Shown piece by piece: positions 1 through 7,496 of a DNA stretch of 9,724 nucleotides (position 1 is the first letter of the stretch; every line of letters begins with the position of its first letter). The position numbers and the translations under genes are program-made. Source of the stretch: Pseudomonadota bacterium. GTDB taxonomy: Bacteria; Myxococcota_A; Polyangia; Polyangiales; Polyangiaceae. The notes under the pieces were generated by a model. That model was not told the origin of the DNA and did no database searches. It saw only the letters and a list, made by a program, of their open reading frames with translations. The stretch is from NCBI GenBank assembly GCA_023460875.1, contig JAEWOQ010000474.1, positions 1-9,724 on the forward strand, written 5' to 3'.

Positions 1-2
1 CA

Positions 3-254
3 CTGGGGCTCGTCGTGGAGCACAACATGCCCGCCCCAAGCCCTGATGGATCGGCGGCGGACACCGCGCCGACGCGGCCGGTGCCCGGCGCGGGCAGCGC
101 GATCTTCGTCCACCCGTGGAAGGCGCCTCAGGTCCCGACCGTCGGCTGCACGGCCCTGGACGAGCGCGAGCTCACGGAGCTCCTCCGCTGGCTCGATCCC
201 GCGGCGCAGCCGGTGCTGGTGCAGGTCGCCGGGGCCTTCCTCGCTCCGCGCTGA
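3..254 (+). CDS. L,D-transpeptidase (YkuD domain), C-terminal part, cut by left edge
   Basis: Only the last 83 codons are present; the frame is open to the left edge. Seen: LGLVVEHN, then PGAGSAIFVHPW, then PTVGCTAL, ending in LLRWLDPAAQPVLVQ. This is the catalytic core of YkuD-family L,D-transpeptidases: the conserved His (residue 37 of the visible part) and the nucleophile Cys49 in a [S/T]xGC motif. Known for the family: periplasmic enzymes that form 3-3 peptidoglycan cross-links or attach proteins to peptidoglycan through an acyl-Cys intermediate. The visible spacing (His to Thr about nine residues) fits the subgroup with PTxGC rather than the SHGC form. An unusually long Pro/Ala-rich stretch (residues about 9-26) separates VEHN from PGAGSAIF. 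The start and any signal peptide lie outside the window. The in-window GTG at 15 and ATG at 27 are internal codons, because conserved residues precede them. Confidence 0.82.
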   Translation: MGLVVEHNMPAPSPDGSAADTAPTRPVPGAGSAIFVHPWKAPQVPTVGCTALDERELTELLRWLDPAAQPVLVQVAGAFLAPR

Positions 255-320
255 GCCGACCCCGCGCTGAGCCGACCCGCGCAGCGCCGACCGCGCAGAG
301 GCGACCGCGCAGAGCCGGCC
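248..320. repeat. Degenerate 14-16 bp tandem repeat, five units
   Basis: Five head-to-tail copies of a GCGCtGAGCCGACC-like unit start at 248, 264, 279, 293 and 307. The first two are nearly identical (GCGCTGAGCCGACCC); the later ones drift (GCGCAGCGCCGACC, GCGCAGAGGCGACC, GCGCAGAGCCGGCC). The first unit contains the TGA stop of the upstream transpeptidase gene (252-254), so the array begins inside the last codons and extends into the intergenic region. The remaining gap up to 390 shows no other gene or clear structure. Confidence 0.75.
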
Positions 321-390
321 ACGGGGAGGACCGCACCCCGATCCTCCGCCGGCAGCCGGCCTCCGGTGAGGCCCCCGTCCCGGCCACAGG

Positions 391-399
391 TGGTAGAAT
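391..399 (+). promoter_or_regulatory. Candidate extended -10 promoter, leaderless start
   Basis: TGG-TAGAAT (TGn extension at 391-393, -10 hexamer at 394-399) lies only six bases before the ATG at 406, inside an AT-rich patch in an otherwise GC-rich gap. No Shine-Dalgarno sequence sits before the ATG and no convincing -35 box is visible at the usual distance. An extended -10 compensates for a missing -35, and this spacing would start transcription at or next to the ATG. Inferred from sequence only. Confidence 0.5.
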
Positions 400-405
400 A
401 AAAGA

Positions 406-1464
406 ATGCGGGCCCTGCGCTTACACGCTTTGGGCGCCTGGGGGACGACCGACCGCGCCGCCCCGGACTTGCGCCTCGAGTCTCTGCCGGATCCGGAGCC
501 CCAGGCGGGGCAGGTCTTGATTCGCGTGGAGGCGTGCGGCGTGTGCCGCACGGAGCTCGACGAGATCGAGGGACGAGCTCCCCCCACGGCGCTCCCCCGG
601 ATCCTCGGCCATCAGGTGGTGGGCCGTGTCGTGGGCCGAGGTGCCGGAGTGCCCCCCCGTGAGGGCTCGCGGGTCGGCGTGGCCTGGATTTTCGGAGCCT
701 GTGGGAGCTGTGAGTGGTGTCAGTCCGGCGCCGAGAACCTCTGCCCGCGCTTCGTGGCGACGGGGCGCGACGTCGACGGCGGCTACGCGGAGCTCATGGT
801 CGCTCCCGCCGATTTCGTGCACCCGCTCCCGGAGGAGGTCGACGGCGTCCGCCTCGCGCCGCTGCTGTGCGCCGGGGCGATCGGCTACCGCTCCTTGCGC
901 CTCACGGGGCTCCTCGACGAGAACAGCCCGCGGGCTCCACGGCTGGGTCTGGCCGGCTTCGGCGCGAGCGCCCACCTCGTCCTGCGCCTCGTCTCTGCGC
1001 TCCGACCCAGCGCGCGTGTCTACGTGTTCACGCGCAGCTCACGGGAGCAGGACTTCGCCCGCGAGCTCGGCGCCACCTGGGCGGGCGCCATCGGCGATCG
1101 CGCCCCGGAACGGCTCCACGCCGCCATCGACACCACCCCGGCGCACGGTCCGCTCCTGGCGATGCTACCGCAGCTCCTCCCTGGAGGCCGCCTCGTCGTG
1201 AACGCCATCACCAAGCAGACCGCGGATCGGGAGCGCTGGCTCGACTTCGACTTCCACCGCGACCTCTGGCTCGAGCGGGAGATCAAGTCCGTCGCCAACG
1301 TCACTCGCGAGGACGTGCGGGAGTTCGTGGCGTTGGCCGCGGCCCAGGAGGGTCTCTTGCCCGAGGTCACCGAGTACCCCCTCGACGAGGCGCCCCGGGC
1401 CCTGCAGGAGCTCGCGGCGGGGCACATCCGCGGCGCCAAGGTCCTCCGGATCGGACCCGCCTGA
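406..1464 (+). CDS. Zinc-dependent alcohol dehydrogenase family protein (MDR superfamily)
   Basis: This 352-residue protein has the full medium-chain dehydrogenase layout. The N-terminal GroES-like catalytic domain has probable catalytic zinc ligands Cys47 (in CGVCRTELDEIEG), His69 (in LGHQ) and Cys155 (in APLLCAG). The structural zinc loop has Cys99, Cys102, Cys105 and Cys113 (CxxCxxCx7C). A Rossmann domain with GFGASAH at 184-190 should bind NAD(P). The sequence most resembles the zinc-binding ADH subfamily typified by GVCRTxL...EG, GDRVGVAW and LLCAGxIGYR(A/S)LR. Known for the family: NAD(P)-dependent interconversion of alcohols and aldehydes; the substrate here cannot be named. One oddity: the usual GHE after the catalytic His is GHQ (Gln70). 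The start is fixed by the ATG just after the -10-like box. The gene converges with ppsA, with 32 bp between the stop codons and no convincing terminator hairpin there. Confidence 0.9.
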   Translation: MRALRLHALGAWGTTDRAAPDLRLESLPDPEPQAGQVLIRVEACGVCRTELDEIEGRAPPTALPRILGHQVVGRVVGRGAGVPPREGSRVGVAWIFGACGSCEWCQSGAENLCPRFVATGRDVDGGYAELMVAPADFVHPLPEEVDGVRLAPLLCAGAIGYRSLRLTGLLDENSPRAPRLGLAGFGASAHLVLRLVSALRPSARVYVFTRSSREQDFARELGATWAGAIGDRAPERLHAAIDTTPAHGPLLAMLPQLLPGGRLVVNAITKQTADRERWLDFDFHRDLWLEREIKSVANVTREDVREFVALAAAQEGLLPEVTEYPLDEAPRALQELAAGHIRGAKVLRIGPA

Positions 1465-1496
1465 TCGGCTCCCGACCGGCGTGGAGCGACGAAAAC

Positions 1497-3757
1497 TCAG
1501 GAGCGCCGCAGCGCCTCCAGGAGCACCTGGCGCTCCGCGGAGGCGATGGCGCGCCGCGCCGCGTCCACCGCGTCCACGTTGACGGAGATCGACGTGATGC
1601 CCGCGCGCACGAGGTGCTCCGTGAACTCCGGACGATTCGAGGGCGCCTGCCCGCACAGGGACGACGTGATGCCCGCCGCTCGACACGCCGCCACGATCCG
1701 GCCGATCGCGTCGAGCACCGCGGGGTCCGCCTCGTCGAACAGCTCCGAGCAGATCTCCGAGTCCCGATCGACGCCGAGCACGAGCTGCGTCAGGTCGTTC
1801 GATCCGATGGAGACCCCGTCGATCCCCATGCGGGCGTACTCGGGGATCCAGTAGACGGACGACGGCACCTCCGCCATGACCCAGCGATGCAGGCCCCGCT
1901 GCTTCCCGAGCGGACTCTTCTCGACCAGCTCGAGGCACGCCTCCAGCTCCCAGCGCGTGCGCACGAAGGGGATCATCATGTGCAGGTTGGGCGTCTGCTC
2001 CCGCACCTGCGCCAACACCTCGAGCTCGAGCCGAAAGAGCGAGGGATCTTTCACGTAACGAAAACACCCACGGTAGCCGATCATCGGGTTCTCTTCGACG
2101 GGCTCGAACTCCGCGCCCCCGGAGAGCCCCCGGAACTCGTTCGTGCGGAAATCGTAGGTTCGATACACCACCGGACGCGCCCCGAAGGCCCGGGTGATCT
2201 GGAGGAGCGACGCGCTCATCTTCTCCACGAACTCCCGCTCTCCGCCGGAGGCGATCAGCTTCTGGGGGTGCTGGCCGCCGAGCGCCTCGCTGATCAAGAA
2301 CTCGGCCCGCAGCAACCCCACGCCGTCCACGGGCAGCTCCGCGACGCGCTCGGCGTGGGCGGCGATGGCCAGGTTCACGTAGAGCCGCGTGGCGGTCGCC
2401 TCGGGGGTCGCCTTTTCGATGGTGCCCCCCTGGGTGGCGGGAGCGTGAGCCGGCGCCGCCTCCGTCAGACCCGCCGTGACGCGCCCCTTGGCGCCGTCGA
2501 CGGTGACGAGCTCCCCGAGCGGAGGACCTTCGTGGCCTTGCGCGTCCCCACGACACAGGGGATGCCCAGCTCCCGACCCACGATGGCCGCGTGGCAGGTC
2601 ATCCCTCCGCTGTCCGTGACCAGCGCGGCCGCGCGCCGGATCGCCGGCACCCAGTCCGGGGAGGTCATCACCGCCACGAGCACCTCCCCGTCCACGAGCT
2701 TGCCGCACTCCTCGGGGCTCGTGAGCACGCGCACGCGCCCGCCGGCCGTTCCAGGAGAAGCGCCCAGCCCGCTCACCAAGAGCTCACCTGGGGCGGTCCC
2801 TTCGTGGCTCTCGTGGAGGGTCGTGATGGGGCGGGTCTGCACGAGGTACCACTCCCCGCCCTCTTCCGCCCACTCGATGTCCTGGGGTTCGCCGTAGTGC
2901 TCCTCGACGCGCAGGGCCATCTTGGCGAGGGTCAGCACCTCGTCATCCGTGAGCACCCGTCGTGTGGCCTCGTCCTCGTCGAGATCGATCCGGACGTCCT
3001 CCCCGGAAGCCCCGCGCTCGATGCGGAAGTTCTTGAATCCGATGCGCGTCTCCAGCAGGCGGGGACCGCTCTTGCTCAAGGTATACGTGTCAGGCTCCAC
3101 CTGCCCGCCGACCACCACCTCGCCGAGCCCGAAGGCCGCCTCCACGACGATGCGAGAGCGGTCGCCGCTCGACGGATCCGCCGTGAACATCACCCCCGAG
3201 CGCGCGGAGGCCACCATCTTCTGGACGACGACCGCCAAGGTGGGCTCTTCGTCCATCTTCTGGGCGCGACGATAGGCGAGCACACGCTGGCCATAGGCGG
3301 ACGCCCAGCACGCCTTCACCCGGGCTATTAGGCGCTCCCGGGAGACGTTCGTGAAGGTCTCGTGCATGCCGGCGAAGGACGTGCTCGCGGTGTCCTCCGA
3401 CGTGGCCGACGAGCGGACGGCCACGCCCGCCCGCGGGTCCAGCTGGTCGTGGGCCGCGAGGATCTCCCGCTCGAGCTCCGCCGGTACGGAGGCGGCCTCC
3501 ACCAGGCCGCACATCTCTCGCGAGACGTCCGCGAGCCGCTCGGCCGCGTCCGGGTCCACCGACTCGAACAGCTCCCGGAGCCGCTCGCGGATGCCGGCGC
3601 TCTCCAAGAACTGGAGAAACGCGCTCGCCGTCACCACGAAGCCCGGCGGGACCGGCAGCCCCGCCCCCGTCATCTCCCCGAGGTTCGCCCCCTTGCCCCC
3701 CACCGAGGAGACGTCCTCCCGGGAGATGTCCCTGAACCACGCGATCGTTCCTGCCAT
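1497..3757 (-). pseudogene. ppsA: Phosphoenolpyruvate synthase, split by a one-base frameshift
   Basis: PEP synthase converts pyruvate, ATP and water to PEP, AMP and phosphate (gluconeogenesis). Two overlapping frames together give the whole enzyme, about 753 residues (E. coli PpsA: 792). The N-terminal frame, from ATG 3757, has the ATP-grasp-like PPDK_N domain (VGGKGANLGEM, VRSSATSEDTASTSFAGMHETF, LVQTRPIT) and the phosphohistidine swivel domain with GGMTCHAAIVGRELGIPCVVGT (His389). It then leaves frame after KATKVLRSG and stops at 2465. The other frame picks up exactly there (GELVTVDGAKGRV) and gives the PEP/pyruvate-binding barrel with ENPMIGYRG, GSNDLTQLVLGVDRDS and LCGQAPSN (catalytic Cys, about 702 in the joined protein), ending at 1497. 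All catalytic residues are intact and no other lesion is seen, so a sequencing or assembly indel is as likely as a true mutation. If real, the product is a 430-residue fragment without the barrel. A GGGAG ribosome site precedes ATG 3757. Confidence 0.9.
2513..2516 (-). other. Frameshift point in ppsA (G4 run)
   Basis: On the coding strand the sequence reads CGC TCG GGG AGC in the upstream frame. Conserved sequence resumes one base back as GGG GAG CTC GTC (G-E-L-V). One extra G (G5 instead of G4) would restore R-S-G-E-L-V-T-V-D-G with no other change. A Gly tRNA on GGG could re-pair one base back on this run, so rare -1 slippage is physically possible. The site is not a canonical X-XXY-YYZ heptamer. 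Confidence 0.85.
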
Positions 3758-3763
3758 GTCGAT

Positions 3764-3768
3764 CTCCC
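3764..3768 (-). promoter_or_regulatory. Ribosome binding site of ppsA
   Basis: GGGAG on the minus strand lies six bases before the ATG at 3757-3755. It selects this ATG over the upstream in-frame start at 3955, whose 66 extra codons read as Arg/Gly-rich noise and include the translated 8-bp and 21-bp repeats. The protein from 3757 begins MAGTIAWF, right where PEP synthase homology begins. Confidence 0.75.
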
Positions 3769-3800
3769 GGATTGCCGGATTGCCCGAGTGCCCGAGTGCC
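3769..3800. repeat. Four contiguous 8-bp units: GGATTGCC x2 then CGAGTGCC x2
   Basis: Two identical GGATTGCC units (3769-3784) are followed without a gap by two identical CGAGTGCC units (3785-3800), sharing the xGAxTGCC frame. They sit between the ppsA ribosome site and the 21-bp repeats. They would be in the 5' leader of a transcript starting near 3807. Confidence 0.85.
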
Positions 3801-3812
3801 GCTCTCGTGCCA
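3797..3812 (-). promoter_or_regulatory. Second sigma-54-like element (proximal copy)
   Basis: The minus strand reads TGGCACGAGAGCGGCA, with the same GG-N10-GC spacing, because it lies in the other copy of the 21-bp duplication. The -12 half is weaker (CGGCA for TTGCA). If used, the start would be near 3786, about 29 nt before the ATG. It may instead be a by-product of the duplication. Confidence 0.35.
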
Positions 3813-3842
3813 CCAGGTGCAGCTCTCGTGCCACCAGGCCCT
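3801..3842. repeat. 21-bp tandem duplication carrying sigma-54-like sites
   Basis: GCTCTCGTGCCACCAGG occurs at 3801-3817 and again at 3822-3838, period 21 bp. Only the last four bases of each unit differ (TGCA versus CCCT). 21 bp is two helical turns, so both copies face the same side of the DNA. On the minus strand each copy supplies a TGGCACGAGAG core directed towards ppsA. Confidence 0.88.
3818..3833 (-). promoter_or_regulatory. Candidate sigma-54 promoter of ppsA (distal copy)
   Basis: The minus strand reads TGGCACGAGAGCTGCA. This compares with the sigma-54 consensus TGGCACG-N4-TTGCW. The invariant GG (-24) and GC (-12) are present with the required ten bases between them; only the first T of TTGC is replaced by C. 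Predicted transcription start is near 3807, giving a leader of about 50 nt before ATG 3757. Inferred by eye. Confidence 0.5.
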
Positions 3843-3919
3843 CGCCGCCCCACGCGGAGAAACCTCGACCGGGCCGCACGCGCCCACGGGAACCTCCCCG
3901 AGAGGGACGGCCCTCCTCT

Positions 3920-3962
3920 GCAGCACTTGCGACCTCCCCGGCCGAGGTGCAGCAATTGCGTC
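3920..3962. repeat. Pair of 14-bp direct repeats centred on GCAnnTGC, possible activator sites
   Basis: GCAGCACTTGCGAC (3920-3933) and GCAGCAATTGCGTC (3949-3962) match at 12 of 14 positions, 29 bp apart. Each contains a palindromic GCAnnTGC core (GCACTTGC, GCAATTGC). The cores lie about 120 and 149 bp upstream of the start predicted from the distal sigma-54-like element, the usual range for enhancer-type activator sites. The small inverted repeat ACCTC/GAGGT lies between them. The binding protein is unknown. Confidence 0.5.
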
Positions 3963-4185
3963 GACTGCTTCGGGCGTCCCGGGCGTCTCGCATCGGATGC
4001 GCTCCCGCGCTGGCTCGGTCAGGGGGGCGCAACGAGCAGGCGCGCCACGCCGCCCAGGGAACCTCGCGACGTCACTTCGAGCGTCCGCACGGCAGCTCCG
4101 CCCCGCGTCGGCGCGACGTCGCCACGTCGATCATCGCTTCGACCATCGTGCCGACGAGCACTCCCCTGCAGCGGCGCTCTCGAAG

Positions 4186-4205
4186 GTGTCTGCGTCGGCA
4201 GACAC
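4186..4205. promoter_or_regulatory. Perfect inverted repeat of TGTC-N10-GACA form (GlrR-type box)
   Basis: GTGTCTGC (4186-4193), spacer GTCG, GCAGACAC (4198-4205): an uninterrupted 8-bp inverted repeat. Its outer parts give TGTC at 4187-4190 and GACA at 4201-4204, exactly ten bases apart. From memory of the enterobacterial literature, GlrR binds TGTC-N10-GACA sites upstream of glmY, glmZ and rpoE. The box lies about 150 bp before the start of the GlrK-like kinase gene, whose partner is GlrR-like, so autoregulation is a natural reading. It could alternatively act as an RNA hairpin. Confidence 0.55.
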
Positions 4206-4301
4206 TGTCACCGAGCACGCGCGGCGATCGCTCCACCATCGCATCACCAGAGGTCGCACGAGATCGTTCCCGCGGCGGTGCCGACGCCCTTCGTTCTGAG
4301 C

Positions 4302-4307
4302 TAGGTT
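4302..4307 (+). promoter_or_regulatory. Candidate -10 box for glrK-glrR
   Basis: TAGGTT in the context GAGCTAGGTTTGCC lies about 50 bp before the kinase ATG. The supposed -35 position (4279-4284, TGCCGA) is poor. The hexamer shares the TAGnnT form with the boxes before the ADH (TAGAAT) and ada (TAGGGT), which is the main reason for noting it. Confidence 0.3.
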
Positions 4308-4356
4308 TGCCCTCTCTCCGCGGAGCACGGGTCTGCCTCGCGCTCCTGTGTCCGTC

Positions 4357-5858
4357 ATGCGCCTGTTCGCCCGCCTGCTCATCGGCCACACGGCTCCCGT
4401 GCTCATCGTCACGGTCGCCCTCACGCTGACGTTGGTGGCGCTGCTCCGCATGACCGCCGTCTTGCAGACGATCAGCGACACGGAGCTCGTCGCCCTACAT
4501 CGGGAGCGGGAGCTCCACCGCGCCTGTTGGACCATCGACGTGACCATGCGCCGCTGGGAGCGCTCCTGCAGCCACGGCGGCACCTCCGCGGAGGCGTCCC
4601 GGCACGTGGAAGAGGCCGCGAGCGGCCTCCGGGAGGTGGTGGCACGGAGCGCCGAGGTGGGGGCGGAGATGCGTGGGGTCGCCGCGAACTGGCTCGCGGA
4701 GGTGGACCACGTGATCACCGGGGACGCCTGCGAGAACCTGCGTCGGGTCTCCTCTCAGCAACGGCGAGCAGAGCTCGACGACCGCATGACGGACCTGTGG
4801 GCCCGGCGCCTCGGCGAGCTCCACGCGGGGCTCGCCCGGAAGGACAAGCAAGCCCAGTCCATCGGGAAGACCGCCGTGACCACCGGCACGATGGTGGCCG
4901 GCGGCGCCTTTCTGCTCGCGATGCTCCTGGCCCGCCGCATGGCTCGCACACTCAACGGCCCCCTCGCGCGGGTCGCCGCCATCACCCGCCGCGTCGGGCG
5001 CGGCGACTTCAGCGCGAAAGCGTCGATCGAAGGGCCGCCCGAGATCATGGCCCTCGCAGAGGAAGTCGAGCTGATGCGACGTCAGCTCGCCGAGCTCGAG
5101 ATCCTCAAGCAAGGATTCCTCGCCTCCGTGTCCCACGAGCTCCGCACCCCCCTGTCGAAGATCCGCGAGGCCCTCAGCCTGCTGAGTGACGGGGCGGTAG
5201 GAGCCCTGGACGCGCGCCAGACCCGCGTCGTCGACATCGCCAAGGTGGCCTGTGAGCGCGAGATCCGCATGGTCAGCACCCTGCTGGACTTCTCTCGCCT
5301 GCGGACCGGGAGTCCCCTGCGCGTGCGCCCCGGCGTCTCTGTCGACGCGGTGATCCAGACGGCGGTCGACGACGAGACCGCCGAGGCGGCGGCGCGTGAG
5401 GTGCGGCTCCACGTGCGCAAGGAGGGTGAAGGCCCTACCTGCCGGCTCGACGCGGCCCTGTTGGAGCGCGCGATCGCCAACCTCGTCCGCAACGCCGTGT
5501 CCGTGTCTCAACCGGGCCAGGAGGTGGTGGTCGAACGCACCGTCCACGAGCCTCCCGACGGCGAGCGGCGGGTGTGCATCACCGTCGCCGACCAGGGGCC
5601 AGGGGTGCCGGAGGACATCCGCGAGACCCTGTTCAACGCCTTCGTCACCAGCGCCGTGCCACGCTCTCCGAAGGCCCTGGGCATCGGCCTGGGGCTCGCC
5701 TTGGCCCGCGAGGTCGCCCTCGCCCACGGAGGCACGCTGGAGCTCGCGGAGACCGCGGACGGCGCCGCCTTCCACCTGTGGCTCCCCTTCGATCGCCCCC
5801 ACTCCGAGCACACCCAGCACCACCCAGCGCGCATCTTGCGCATGGAGTCCCGCCAAAC

Positions 5859-5862
<4 letters not shown>
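4357..5862 (+). CDS. glrK: GlrK/QseE-like membrane sensor histidine kinase
   Basis: This 501-residue inner-membrane kinase has TM1 at about 8-30, a mostly helical periplasmic region (about 31-170), TM2 at about 173-192, HAMP (ending ...IEGPPEIMALAEEV), HisKA with SHELRTPLSKIREAL (phospho-accepting His260) and HATPase with N-box NLVRNAV (Asn379), G1 DQGPGVP (Asp412) and G2 GIGLGLALA (about 442-450). All catalytic boxes are intact. The layout, the xGPxE turn after HAMP and the helix LLSDGAVGALDARQTRVV resemble E. coli GlrK. The periplasmic part holds three cysteines (57, 71, 125). The start could also be GTG 4348, adding three residues; neither has a good ribosome site, and ATG is preferred. 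The stop overlaps the regulator's start by ATGA, so the pair is translationally coupled. The lipoprotein gene qseG that lies between the two in E. coli is absent. Family fairly sure, orthology less so. Confidence 0.82.
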
Positions 5863-7397
<1,535 letters not shown>

Positions 7398-7404
7398 GCG
7401 GCGC

Positions 7405-7442
7405 CCCCCGCGGACAAGCCCGGTCCCCCGCGGACAAGCCCG
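7405..7442. repeat. 18-bp direct repeat, period 20 bp
   Basis: CCCCCGCGGACAAGCCCG occurs at 7405-7422 and 7425-7442, identical in both copies, directly after the stop of the response regulator gene. The right end of the second copy is also the left arm of the hairpin at 7437-7454. Confidence 0.85.
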
Positions 7443-7454
7443 AGGCTCCGGGCT
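7437..7454. terminator. Hairpin after glrR (candidate terminator)
   Basis: AGCCCG (7437-7442), loop AGGCTC, CGGGCT (7449-7454): perfect 6-bp stem, 40 bp past the glrR stop, between convergent genes. No T-run follows, so a factor-independent terminator is only weakly supported. Confidence 0.4.
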
Positions 7455-7466
7455 GCCGCCGCACCA

Positions 7467-7484
7467 GGGCTCACGCGGGAGCCC
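7467..7484. terminator. Hairpin just past ada (candidate terminator)
   Basis: GGGCTC (7467-7472), loop ACGCGG, GAGCCC (7479-7484): perfect 6-bp stem, 13 bp past the ada stop on the minus strand and also downstream of glrR. With the neighbouring hairpin it could stop transcription from both sides. No T-run. Confidence 0.42.
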
Positions 7485-7496
7485 GCCGCTGCGTCG

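Larger units (their letters stand above)
3758..4347. other. Divergent intergenic region between ppsA and glrK-glrR
   Basis: This stretch carries no convincing gene: open frames here are Arg/Pro-rich and lack recognisable motifs. From the ppsA side it holds a ribosome site, four 8-bp repeats, two 21-bp repeats with sigma-54-like elements, a small GAGGG/CCCTC hairpin (3902-3915), a pair of 14-bp direct repeats (3920-3962), a perfect 8-bp inverted repeat (4186-4205) and a -10-like TAGGTT (4302-4307). Nothing notable was seen between about 3963 and 4185 apart from scattered CGACGTC words. Confidence 0.7.

Noticed and set aside
1465..1496. Terminator between the ADH gene and ppsA
   Set aside because: Only a 4-bp TCGG/CCGA stem is present and no T-run. 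Not convincing.
2513..2516. Programmed -1 frameshift in ppsA as the first explanation
   Set aside because: There is no canonical X-XXY-YYZ heptamer, ppsA is not known to use frameshifting, and a one-base error in a G-run explains it more simply. Kept only as a possibility to test.
1165..2556. Long minus-strand frame overlapping the 3' half of ppsA
   Set aside because: It is an Arg/Gly-rich shadow of the ppsA barrel frame, without family motifs.
714..2897. Very long plus-strand open frame (727 codons)
   Set aside because: It runs over the ADH gene and antisense to ppsA, is Arg/Gly/Pro-rich and has no motif. Long accidental frames are common at this GC content.
3758..3955. 66-codon upstream extension of ppsA to the start at 3955
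   Set aside because: The extension translates the 8-bp and 21-bp repeats into Arg/Gly-rich sequence, while ATG 3757 has a good ribosome site and begins at the conserved N-terminus.
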